From: Pseudomonas svalbardensis
GTDB lineage: Bacteria > Pseudomonadota > Gammaproteobacteria > Pseudomonadales > Pseudomonadaceae
DNA length: 64,000 nucleotides
Direction: 5' to 3'
Assembly (NCBI RefSeq): GCF_030053115.1
Contig: NZ_CP125619.1
Coordinates: 3,421,501-3,485,500, forward strand
Shown here piece after piece: positions 1 through 8,008 of the stretch. The number at the start of each line of letters is the position of its first letter. Within the stretch, counting starts at the first letter, position 1. Under the pieces are notes generated by a model that did no database searches, was not told the DNA's origin, and worked only from the letters and a program-made list of their open reading frames with translations. The position numbers and the translations under genes were made by a program.

Positions 1-1064
1 GGACCAAAGAACATTATCCGCAGATTTTCGCTCGCATCGCGCGCATCCTGCTGCCCCATGACTACCTCAATTATTGGCTCACCGGCCGCAGTTGCAGCGA
101 GTACGGCGACGCCTCGGGCACCGGGTATTTCAACGTGCGCACCCGCCAATGGGACTTGCAGCTGCTGCGTGACATCGATGCCACCGGACGACTGCAAGCC
201 GCGCTGCCGGAGCTGATCGACGCTCATCAAGCGATCGGCACAATCCTGCCGAGCATTGCCGAACACTTGGGCATCAGCCCGCAGGCGCTGGTCTCCAGCG
301 GCGGTGGCGACAACATGATGGGCGCCATCGGCACCGGCAATATTAAGCCCGGCGCTATCACCATGAGTCTCGGTTCATCGGGGACGGTGTGCGCCTATGC
401 CGACCAGCCGAAAGTCAGTCCGGACTCTTCAGTCGCAACGTTCTGCTCCTCCAGTGGTGGCTGGCTGCCGCTGATCTGCACCATGAACCTGACCAACGCG
501 ACCGGGGTGATTCGCGAGCTGTTCGAGCTGGATATCGAACAGTTCAACGAACTCATCGCGCAAGCACCCATCGGTGCCGAAGGTGTGTGCATGCTGCCGT
601 TCCTCAACGGCGAGCGCGTCCCCGCCCTGCCCCATGCCACCGGCAGTCTGCTGGGGTTGACGATGAGCAACCTGACCCAGGCCAACCTGTGCCGCGCGGT
701 GGTCGAAGGCACGACCTTCGGTTTGCGTTATGGACTGGACCTGCTGCGCCAGAATGGCTTACAAAGCCGCAGCATTTGCCTGATCGGCGGCGGCTCGAAA
801 AGCCCGGTGTGGCGGCAGATCGTCGCTGACATCATGAACACGCCGGTAATCTGCACCGAACAAAGCGAAGCCGCGGCCCTTGGCGCCGCTATTCAGGCGG
901 CGTGGTGCAAGTCCTGGGAAAACGGGCATGAAGACAGCCTCGCGGACCTTTGCGAGCGTTGCGTGAAGCTAGACTCGGCCAGCGAAACCTTGCCGATCGC
1001 AGACAATGTGGCGGCCTGTCAGCAGGCCTACGAACGCTATCAACAGCATGTCGCAACCCTTTAA
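1..1064 (+). CDS. mtlY: Xylulokinase, C-terminal part (gene runs in from the left edge)
   Basis: FGGY-family sugar kinase that would phosphorylate D-xylulose with ATP in the cytosol. The reading frame is already open at base 3 and ends at TAA 1062-1064, so about 353 C-terminal codons are visible and the start lies outside. Recognisable stretches are DYLNYWLTG and EYGDASGTG near the left edge, SLGSSGTVCA in the middle, and the C-terminal ATP-binding segment IGGGSKSPVWRQI. A PfkB-type fructokinase starts 13 bp downstream. In fluorescent pseudomonads xylulokinase (mtlY) and fructokinase (mtlZ) close the mannitol/arabitol catabolic operon, which is the basis for the symbol. The transporter and mannitol dehydrogenase genes would lie to the left of the window. 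No defect is visible in the part seen. Confidence 0.93.
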   Translation, partial: TKEHYPQIFARIARILLPHDYLNYWLTGRSCSEYGDASGTGYFNVRTRQWDLQLLRDIDATGRLQAALPELIDAHQAIGTILPSIAEHLGISPQALVSSGGGDNMMGAIGTGNIKPGAITMSLGSSGTVCAYADQPKVSPDSSVATFCSSSGGWLPLICTMNLTNATGVIRELFELDIEQFNELIAQAPIGAEGVCMLPFLNGERVPALPHATGSLLGLTMSNLTQANLCRAVVEGTTFGLRYGLDLLRQNGLQSRSICLIGGGSKSPVWRQIVADIMNTPVICTEQSEAAALGAAIQAAWCKSWENGHEDSLADLCERCVKLDSASETLPIADNVAACQQAYERYQQHVATL

Positions 1065-1077
1065 AGAGTGAATAACT

Positions 1078-2022
1078 ATGTACCTGGTGTGTGGCGAAGC
1101 GCTGTTCGATTTCTTCAGTGAAGACGATGCCAGCGGCCTGGCTTCAAAAGTGAATTTCAAGGCGATTGCCGGCGGCTCGCCGTTCAACGTCGCGGTGGGT
1201 TTGCGCCGTTTGGGCGTGGACGCGGCGCTGTTTGCCGGGTTGTCGACCGACTACCTCGGCCGGCGCTTGCAGCAGGTGCTGCAGGATGAAGGCGTGCGCT
1301 CGGATTACCTGGTGGATTTCGCTGCGCCTACGACCCTGGCGATGGTGGCCGTCGGTGCCAATGGTTCACCGCATTACAGCTTCCGGGGCGAAGGCTGCGC
1401 GGATCGTCAGCTGAAAACCGAGCATCTGCCGGAACTGAGACCTGAAGTGCGCGGCTTGCACATCGGTTCGTTTTCGCTGGTGGTGCAACCGATTGCCGAC
1501 ACGCTGTTGGCATTGGTGCAGCGGGAAAGCGGCAAACGCTTGATCAGCCTTGATCCCAACGTGCGGCTCAATCCTGAGCCGAATATCGACCTGTGGCGCT
1601 CGCGGATTGCCACCTTGGTTGAGCTGGCCGACCTGATCAAAGTCAGCGATGAGGATTTGAGCCTGCTGTACCCCGAGCAGGATCCGCAACGGGTGATCGA
1701 AGGCTGGCTGCAGCATCGCTGTCAGTTAGTGTTTCTGACCCGTGGTGGCGAGGGGGCGACTGTGTTCAGCCGTGCCCATGGTTCATGGTCGGTGCCGGCG
1801 AGCTCAGTGAAAATCGCCGACACCGTGGGCGCTGGCGATACGTTCCAGGCAGCGCTGATTACCTCGCTGACCGAGCAGCAGCTGGATTCGGTTGAGGGCG
1901 TGCAATCGCTCGACCGCGAGCAGATCGACGGGATGTTGAAGTTTGCGGTGCAAGCTGCGGCGCTGACGTGCAGCAAGACCGGGCCGGACTTGCCGTATCG
2001 CCAGCAGTTGGATCTTCGCTGA
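1078..2022 (+). CDS. mtlZ: Fructokinase, PfkB family
   Basis: Cytosolic sugar kinase of the ribokinase/PfkB family, expected to convert fructose (from mannitol oxidation) to fructose-6-phosphate. The 314 residues match the usual family length. The N-terminal family signature GGSPFNVAVGLRRLG is near residue 30. The C-terminal signature DTVGAGDTF starts at residue 248, with the catalytic base Asp in GAGD. The ATG at 1078 is 13 bp after the xylulokinase stop, and MYLVCGEALFDFF is the normal family start. It is the last gene of the mannitol operon, followed at once by a REP pair. Which sugar it prefers is inferred from context. Confidence 0.93.
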   Translation: MYLVCGEALFDFFSEDDASGLASKVNFKAIAGGSPFNVAVGLRRLGVDAALFAGLSTDYLGRRLQQVLQDEGVRSDYLVDFAAPTTLAMVAVGANGSPHYSFRGEGCADRQLKTEHLPELRPEVRGLHIGSFSLVVQPIADTLLALVQRESGKRLISLDPNVRLNPEPNIDLWRSRIATLVELADLIKVSDEDLSLLYPEQDPQRVIEGWLQHRCQLVFLTRGGEGATVFSRAHGSWSVPASSVKIADTVGAGDTFQAALITSLTEQQLDSVEGVQSLDREQIDGMLKFAVQAAALTCSKTGPDLPYRQQLDLR

Positions 2023-2035
2023 GGCTGAAGGCCTC

Positions 2036-2128
2036 TTCGCGAGCAGGCTCGCTCCCACAGTAGATCTTCAGTGGACACAGGTTTTGTGTTCGGCAACGAT
2101 CCAATGTGGGAGCGAGCCTGCTCGCGAA
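2036..2128. repeat. REP pair (inverted, REPIN-like), family 1
   Basis: Two inverted copies of a palindromic unit, TCGCGAGCAGGCTCGC then CTCCCACA, at 2036-2059 and 2105-2128, face each other across a 45-bp spacer. The same unit recurs at 24513-24574 and 27658-27721, and a variant flanks the IS110 element near 47572 and 48747. This is the common intergenic REP type of fluorescent pseudomonads. The remaining 211 bp up to vgrG hold no gene I can recognise. Confidence 0.92.
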
Positions 2129-2339
2129 GGCGGTGTCACTTACACCGCTAATCTTCCGACGCTGGAGTCGTGTGACTGGAGAACGGGGATTAGAACACGG
2201 GGGTGAGCGGCAATAAGAGTAGAAGGCTGTTACGGGCTACAGACGACTTTAGTCGGTAAATGACTGCTCGTTTCCTTGAACGAGGCGCTTTAATCCTGCA
2301 CCATCCGCCCCAGCTTATTCAAAGGACGGAATTAAAGGC

Positions 2340-4388
2340 ATGCTGGACGCGAACGCAACCCATATTTCCCTGACGCTGGAAGGCGTTTCCGTTGACCTTC
2401 AGGTACTCAGCTTCGTCGGTCGCGAAACCCTCAATCAGCCGTTCTGTTTCGACATCGAACTGGTCAGCGCGCGCCCCGACCTGAAACTCGAAGAGTTGCT
2501 GCACAAGCCTGGCTGCCTGACCTTCGGCGCCACCGGCAAAGGCATCATCCACGGTCTGGTGTACCGCATCGAGCAAGGCGACTCCGGCAAAAGCCTGACC
2601 CGTTACAGCATCAGCCTGGTGCCGCAACTCGCCTACCTGCGCCACAACCATGACCAGCAGGTTTTCCAGCATTTAAGTGTGCCGAAGATCATCGTTCAGG
2701 TCCTCGAAGCGCGCGGCATTCTGGCCGACGCCTACAGCTTCCAGCTCGGCGCCATCTACCCGGAGCGCGATTACTGCGTGCAGTACGACGAATCCGACCT
2801 GCATTTCATCCAGCGCCTGTGCGAAGAAGAAGGCATCCACTTCCACTTCCAGCACAGTGCCAGCGGCCACAAACTGGTGTTTGGCGATGACCAGACGGTG
2901 TTCCGCAAACTCGCGCCCGTGGCCTACCAGCAAGACTCCGGCATGGCTGCCGAGAAACCGGTGATCAAGCGCTTCAACCTGCGCCTGGAAACCCGCACCA
3001 CCCGCGTCAGCCGTCGCGATTACGACTTCGAGAAACCGCGCATCCTTCCCGAAGGCGCCGCCAAAAGCGAATTCGCCCCGGACCTGGAAGACTACGACTA
3101 CCCCGGCCGCTTCACCGACCGCGAACGCGGAAAGCAACTGGCGACCCGCGCCCTGGAACGCCATCGCAGCGACTACAAACTTGCCGAAGGCAAAGGCGAC
3201 GAGCCGACCCTGGTCAGCGGCCACTTCATGGCCCTGAGCGAACACCCGCGCGCCGAGTGGAACGACCTCTGGCTGCTGCTGGAAGTGGTGCACGAAGGCA
3301 AACAGCCGCAAGTGCTCGGCGCAAACGTCACCAGCGACGTCACCCAGAACAAAGACGATTTCCACCAGGGCTACCGCAACCGCTTCCTCGCCACCCCGTG
3401 GGACGCGCACTTCCGCCCTGCCCTCGAACACCCGAAACCCAAAGTCCTGGGCAGCCAGACCGCCATCGTCACCGGCCCAGCAGGTGAAGAAATCCACTGC
3501 GACGAGTACGGCCGCGTCAAAGTCCAGTTCTACTGGGACCGCGAAGGCCAGGCCGACGACAAGACCAGTTGCTGGCTGCGCGTCGCCACCGGCTGGGCCG
3601 GCAACGCCTACGGCGGCATCGCCATCCCGCGCATCGGCATGGAAGTGCTGGTGTCGTTTATGGAAGGCGACCCCGACCAACCACTGATCACCGGCTGCCT
3701 GTACCACAAGGAAAACGTCGTCCCGTACGACCTGCCGGCGAACAAAACCCGCAGCACCTTCAAGACCCTGAGTTCACCGGGCGGCAAGGGTTACAACGAG
3801 TTTCGGATTGAAGACAAGAAAGGTGCGGAACAGATCTACCTGCATGCCCAGCGGGATTGGGATGAAAACATTGAGCATGACCAGAAGATTCGCATCGGCA
3901 ACGAGCGACATGACACCGTTGAAGCGAATGTTTTCAGCGAGTTCAAGGTTGAAGAGCATCGGATTACCCATCTGGATCGCAAGACTGAGACCCGGGCGAA
4001 TGATCACCTGACGGTTGCCGTGACTCAGCATGTAAAGGTGGGGACCGCGCAGTTTGTTGAGGCGGGTCAGGAGATTCACTACAACGCTGGGGAAAAGGTT
4101 GTGGTTGAGGGCGGCATGGAGCTGACGGCCAAGGCTGGCGGGAGCTTTGTGAAGATAGATGCCGGGGGCGTGACGATCAGTGGCGCGCAGGTGAAGGTTA
4201 ACTCGGGGGGTGGACCGGGTTCGGGGACGCCTGCTGCGCCGTTGTTGCCGGGGCCGATGAAGGTGGCGGATGCGGATGTAGCGGGCAAGGCCCCTCTCCC
4301 CAGCCGCCTCAACGAATCGGGCATTACGCCGTTGTGCGGCAAACAGAGCAACGGCGCCTGCAGCCGTAAGGATTGCACATGCATGTAA
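2340..4388 (+). CDS. vgrG: Type VI secretion tip protein VgrG
   Basis: VgrG trimers cap the Hcp tube of the T6SS and carry effectors into target cells. The 682-residue protein has a gp27-like N-terminal half, with the typical YDESDLHFIQRLCEEEG near residue 155, then a gp5-type OB fold from about residue 378 (CDEYGRVKVQFYWDREG), then the repetitive beta-helix needle. It ends in a short Pro/Gly-rich linker and a Cys-containing tail without a toxin domain, so it needs a cargo adaptor. The ATG at 2340 follows an AAGGA-type ribosome site. Its 3' end overlaps the DUF4123 adaptor by 16 bases, which ties the two translationally. No other T6SS structural genes are in the window, so this is an orphan vgrG island. 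Confidence 0.96.
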   Translation: MLDANATHISLTLEGVSVDLQVLSFVGRETLNQPFCFDIELVSARPDLKLEELLHKPGCLTFGATGKGIIHGLVYRIEQGDSGKSLTRYSISLVPQLAYLRHNHDQQVFQHLSVPKIIVQVLEARGILADAYSFQLGAIYPERDYCVQYDESDLHFIQRLCEEEGIHFHFQHSASGHKLVFGDDQTVFRKLAPVAYQQDSGMAAEKPVIKRFNLRLETRTTRVSRRDYDFEKPRILPEGAAKSEFAPDLEDYDYPGRFTDRERGKQLATRALERHRSDYKLAEGKGDEPTLVSGHFMALSEHPRAEWNDLWLLLEVVHEGKQPQVLGANVTSDVTQNKDDFHQGYRNRFLATPWDAHFRPALEHPKPKVLGSQTAIVTGPAGEEIHCDEYGRVKVQFYWDREGQADDKTSCWLRVATGWAGNAYGGIAIPRIGMEVLVSFMEGDPDQPLITGCLYHKENVVPYDLPANKTRSTFKTLSSPGGKGYNEFRIEDKKGAEQIYLHAQRDWDENIEHDQKIRIGNERHDTVEANVFSEFKVEEHRITHLDRKTETRANDHLTVAVTQHVKVGTAQFVEAGQEIHYNAGEKVVVEGGMELTAKAGGSFVKIDAGGVTISGAQVKVNSGGGPGSGTPAAPLLPGPMKVADADVAGKAPLPSRLNESGITPLCGKQSNGACSRKDCTCM

Positions 4389-5245
4389 CCGCCATGAACA
4401 CCCTGCTGGCCGCACCTCGATATGGATTCGAGTCGCTGCCCAGGGAGCAGTCCAGTCAGGTCCTGTGTTTCATCATCGATCGCGTACGCCAACCCGAGGC
4501 GATGTCGCGTCTGTATCGCATCGGCGAACCGATGAATGCTCAAGCCTTGTTCAGCAGCACTGACTTTGCGGAAATCGCCAATGAAGGTCCGCTCTGGCTC
4601 ACAGCACCTTGGGGCAGCCGGTTGGCAGTCGAAGCCACGCGATTGTGCGAAGAAAACCACTCGGGCATTGCCCTGGTCGCAGAAGACGCCACTCAGGCCC
4701 TCGCACACGCGCGCTGGTTGCTACGAGCCAACGACGGTTCCGGCGGCCAAAGCCTACTGAGCTATCACAAACCGAGCCTCTGGGCTGCGTTGGCCTACAC
4801 CGCAGGTGACGCGTCCATTCAATTGTTCGGTCCTTGGCAAGCGGTGTACAGCCCTGCCCCGAGCCACTTCGGCAAAGAGCGTGGCGCGTGGCTGTCGTGG
4901 ACGGCGAAATCGGAACTGAAGTGGCGTGGCGATGGCCCGGCGTTCAACCTCCCCGACAACGCAGCAAAGATTCAAGCGCAACTGGGGTGGTTGTACTGGG
5001 TCGATGAGCAATATGCCGCGTTCGGTGAGCCCGCTGATGATCGGATCAATGAAATTGCCGAGAACCTGGACCTTTTGCTCAAAAACAACATCTACGAAGG
5101 TGACCATTTGCTCAAGCTCGCCTCTGTCGTCGACGGACCGCTGCTTGAAACCCGGCCAGAAGCAATGGCCATCCTGCAATCCAGGGAAGAGTCGTTCATC
5201 AAGGTTGAACAGCTGATGCAAACAGCATCCGGCAATCCCCAATGA
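4373..5245 (+). CDS. DUF4123 T6SS effector adaptor (Tap-1/TEC type)
   Basis: DUF4123 proteins are cytosolic chaperones that dock a specific effector onto the C-terminus of the VgrG encoded next to them. The 290-residue product has the expected N-terminal part (LCFIIDRVRQPEAMSRLYRIGE and on to the FGPW region near residue 150), followed by a more variable C-terminal half. The chosen ATG at 4373 overlaps vgrG. Later in-frame ATGs at 4379 and 4394 are possible, since the ribosome site is not decisive. Its stop overlaps the effector start (ATGA at 5242-5245). The order vgrG, adaptor, effector, immunity is the standard cargo cassette, so the partner is most likely the interrupted LysM protein. Confidence 0.9.
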   Translation: MHMHVTAMNTLLAAPRYGFESLPREQSSQVLCFIIDRVRQPEAMSRLYRIGEPMNAQALFSSTDFAEIANEGPLWLTAPWGSRLAVEATRLCEENHSGIALVAEDATQALAHARWLLRANDGSGGQSLLSYHKPSLWAALAYTAGDASIQLFGPWQAVYSPAPSHFGKERGAWLSWTAKSELKWRGDGPAFNLPDNAAKIQAQLGWLYWVDEQYAAFGEPADDRINEIAENLDLLLKNNIYEGDHLLKLASVVDGPLLETRPEAMAILQSREESFIKVEQLMQTASGNPQ

Positions 5246-6585
5246 ACCCGACGCAACAACAGAACGGAAGCACCATGGAAATTACCAATCATTCAGTCAG
5301 TCTTGGTGAAACCCTCAGCGAGATTGCTGTTCGCTACAAAACTACTGTTGCGCAGTTGCGCCAGTTGAATCCCTTTATTGCCTACCCGGATGTGATTATG
5401 CCGGGCTGGAATCTTAGTGTTCCCAAGAGTGCTCAGGCTGAAGTGGTTGCAACGCCCGCGGCCGCTCCACCAGCGTCCTCCGAACAAGCTCCACAGGCCC
5501 AAAGCGCAGGTGCGCCAGGCCCTGAACCCATTGACTTGGGACCCAAAAAGGACTTTACAGAAACGTGTGCGCCCAGCTTCAAGGATCAGCCAAAGCCTTG
5601 TTCCAGTACATTTGGCACCGCCATCTACGCGACGGAAGAGGAGGAATTCTGGTTACTGCCAGAACGCGCCTCTTCCTCGATGAAAGAGGCGATGCATGCA
5701 CTGGATAAACAGATTGCCCCTAGCAAATCCCGCGAGGAGCGCCTCAAAGGATTAGACGATAGCGGATTGCTGAGTTACTTCCTTGAGCCAAAACTGAGTA
5801 ATTTCCTCGAAGGCGAACAGCGCCAGAGAATGGAGGCCATTGAAGCTCAGGAACCGAATATCGAAATGGACCCAGGAATGGTCCTTCGCAGTCGACAAGA
5901 AGTAAAACGCGCCAAAGAAAAAGATGCACCAAAGGCAGAAGCGCCAAAAACCGATACTCAACGCTCGCGGATAGATCAACTTCAGGCGGATAACGATACT
6001 CAGAACCGCATTCGCAATGATTACAGCGAACTACATAAGTTACGCAGCGAATGGTTGGCGCTTAAAAAAATAGCTATCGCCGCTGCTGTAAAGACGGGGC
6101 ATTCCTATGAGAACGGCACGTTGTTCGCTCCTGCGGCAATTGAAGCCCGCACCCGCGTCCAGAATTATCTGGAACAACGCAAAGCGTTGATCAGCAAGGG
6201 CGGCATCCAGCCAAAGGCGCAGGAAGATATCGCCAAGCTCCTTGAAACAGACAAGAAAAAACGAGATGAGCTGCAGAAGTGCCTATACACCTGCGAAGGT
6301 GATACGTACGCCTATCTGGCGTGGAAGCACGGCGAAGCCAAGTCGTTTGCCTATCACGAATACACCGACGCGATTATCAAAGTAGCGGAGTATGGGATTG
6401 CCCTGCCTGAATATGCGTTGATCAGTGGCAATGACATCACTTCAGGTATCGAGCAGTTCAAGTTGTACCTCGATACAGAAAAACAGCAGTCGGAAATCAA
6501 TGACCGTCTGCGTAAAAAGTACAAAAACTGGATCGAAGCGACCGGTCAAAATGCCCAGGCACCGGCCGCAATGCTGTTCACTTAA
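5242..6585 (+). pseudogene. T6SS effector with LysM domain, 5' fragment (split by IS4-family insertion)
   Basis: This is the N-terminal 442 codons of a large effector, up to the insertion point at 6567, followed by a few codons of IS sequence and a stop at 6585. A LysM peptidoglycan-binding domain occupies about residues 15-59 (SVSLGETLSEIAVRYKTTV...PGWNLSVP). Then come a Pro/Ala-rich linker and a long charged, probably helical region with coiled-coil character. The gene starts at ATG 5242, overlapping the adaptor stop. An in-frame ATG at 5275 has a better ribosome site (GGAAG) and could be the true start. Without the IS and one copy of the 11-bp duplication the frame continues exactly into the ORF at 8009-10267, giving 1194 residues. 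The truncated product lacks the presumed toxic C-terminal part. Confidence 0.88.
6557..6567. repeat. Target-site duplication, left copy
   Basis: AGGCACCGGCC lies directly outside the left terminal repeat of the IS and is repeated exactly at 7998-8008. Eleven to twelve bases is the usual duplication size for the IS4 group. Confidence 0.95.
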
Positions 6586-7915
6586 GCGGAGCAGCCTTGC
6601 GGTTAACCGGATACCGGGTTTTTGACATCTTCACCGCCCTAGGCCTCGCAGGCCTGGGGCGTTTTGCTATGAAGAGCACACCAATGCTGCCGCGAAGCTC
6701 GTCCAGGCGTCTTGGCGTGTGTGAGGGCGAGACCGCTCCGGCCATGACCACCAGATGGCTGGCGATGTGCTGACAGGCAAACTTGAAACTCACCTCGCTG
6801 GGAGCCCGCTTATGAGCTACAGCCGCCTGACTGGCTTCTCGACGCACTACGTTATAAGCCAGTAACAGCCCCCATAATTCTTGATACACCAGGTCTACAG
6901 TCTTGCTGCGAAGGGTCAAGGCATTGTCTTGCATTGAGCTTTTGATATCCCTGAAACCCAGTTCGATTTCCCATCGCTCGTGATAAAGGGTGGCGACCTG
7001 CTCAGCGCTAAAGTGCGAGGCTGGCAGGGAGGTGAAGACGGTTTTTTCTTTCCCGGCGACCTCGTAGGTGACCGCCCGTACTTGCCAGTACTCAGGCAAC
7101 AGTGGGTTCTTTTTACGCGCTTGCTGCGAGACCTTCATCTGGACTAGGTAATCACCATCGCCGTAGTGTTCAATTTCCGTGCGAACAGTACCCTTACGCT
7201 CCGGGATCATCCAATGCCGGTTTTTTTCAGTACTTTGGATACTCAACAATAGGTCCGCACTGAAAAACCCTTTGTCCAGCAGGGTCACTGAGTGGTTGGG
7301 TATGCTCTCGATGAAGTCCTTGGCCAGCGGGATCTCCCCTTTGCGGTAAGGGCTGATGGCCGCGTTGGCGATGATATGAGAACGGGCGTTCATCAACGCA
7401 ACAAGGCGCAGCACCGGATAAGGGGTTTGACGATCGGAGGAGGTATTGCCGGAGCCAAAATGGTCCCGCAATGACGACGTTTCCGGGGTTCGAAACAAGG
7501 CACCGTCGACGGCAAAGACTTGAAGACCGTGCCAGTCATCTTGCGGGTAGCGCTCGTATCCCCAGACATTGGCGCACTGTTGAAATAACCAAGCGACAGG
7601 CTGATTCCCCAGACGCTGGCGCGCCTGCGACAACCCGCTTTTGGCTAACAGCACCTCATTAGCAAGACCGTCGGCACAAATATTCAGTCGGCGAGCGACC
7701 TCGACTATTGGCTCACCTCTGAAAAGTGCCATCCCGACTACCAGCCAAAGGACTATGTCCGAAGGCAAGCGCCGACGTCGGATCGTGGCTTTATCCGCCA
7801 GAGCGGCCGCTGCGGTGATCCAATCATGAGGAATATGATCGGTGAACACCTCAAGGCGAGAGAGCGGTTGCTTAGCAAAATCCAAAACCGCGCTTAAATC
7901 CTGAGCAACAGACAT
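6578..7915 (-). CDS. IS4-family transposase
   Basis: This DDE transposase of 445 residues catalyses cut-and-paste movement of the element. The N-terminal IS4-type domain (DHIPHDWITAAAALADKAT) is followed by the RNase-H-like core. The first Asp is in VFAVDGALFRTP and the second in LLDKGFFSADLL. The YREK signature Y-2-R-3-E-6-K is present as YHERWEIELGFRDIK, carrying the catalytic Glu. The TGA stop lies inside the left inverted repeat. The start at 7915 is immediately preceded by a strong hairpin with a T tract (7917-7950). No frameshift is visible, so the enzyme should be active. Confidence 0.95.
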   Translation of the reverse strand: MSVAQDLSAVLDFAKQPLSRLEVFTDHIPHDWITAAAALADKATIRRRRLPSDIVLWLVVGMALFRGEPIVEVARRLNICADGLANEVLLAKSGLSQARQRLGNQPVAWLFQQCANVWGYERYPQDDWHGLQVFAVDGALFRTPETSSLRDHFGSGNTSSDRQTPYPVLRLVALMNARSHIIANAAISPYRKGEIPLAKDFIESIPNHSVTLLDKGFFSADLLLSIQSTEKNRHWMIPERKGTVRTEIEHYGDGDYLVQMKVSQQARKKNPLLPEYWQVRAVTYEVAGKEKTVFTSLPASHFSAEQVATLYHERWEIELGFRDIKSSMQDNALTLRSKTVDLVYQELWGLLLAYNVVRREASQAAVAHKRAPSEVSFKFACQHIASHLVVMAGAVSPSHTPRRLDELRGSIGVLFIAKRPRPARPRAVKMSKTRYPVNRKAAPLK

Positions 7916-7916
7916 A

Positions 7917-7950
7917 AAAAATCCGGAATCCTTATCAGATTCCGGATTTT
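7917..7950 (-). terminator. Hairpin just upstream of the transposase start, read-in barrier
   Basis: A perfect 13-bp stem (AAAATCCGGAATC / GATTCCGGATTTT, 7-base loop) is followed on the minus strand by TTTTTT and then at once by the transposase ATG. The AAGGA that would serve as ribosome site lies in its loop and stem. Transcripts entering from outside would be terminated or have the ribosome site masked, as described for other IS elements. Function is inferred from position. Confidence 0.7.
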
Positions 7951-7997
7951 CCGGCTGCCTGAGGATTAGTCAACAATCCTTAAGTGAACAGCATTGC

Positions 7998-8008
7998 AGG
8001 CACCGGCC
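7998..8008. repeat. Target-site duplication, right copy
   Basis: Second exact copy of AGGCACCGGCC. Joining 6567 directly to 8009 leaves one copy and keeps the effector reading frame (codons for Q-A-P-A-G-L-V-E). Confidence 0.95.

Larger units (their letters stand above)
6568..7997 (-). mobile_element. IS4-family insertion sequence, complete, 1430 bp
   Basis: The element is bounded by perfect inverted repeats of at least 19 bp (GCAATGCTGTTCACTTAAG at 6568-6586 and its complement at 7979-7997) and by an exact 11-bp direct repeat. It carries a single intact transposase gene on the minus strand. Ends, duplication and transposase all look undamaged, so insertion may be recent. It splits the T6SS effector gene. 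One base of the boundary is ambiguous, because the base before the duplication is C on both sides. Confidence 0.95.

Noticed and set aside
2036-2128. REP pairs considered as terminators or CRISPR repeats
   Set aside because: They are inverted pairs without T tracts or spacers and recur across the window as a dispersed family.
2673-3707. 344-codon open frame on the minus strand
   Set aside because: It is the antisense of vgrG in high-G+C DNA, with a Val/Ala/Phe-heavy composition and no ribosome site.
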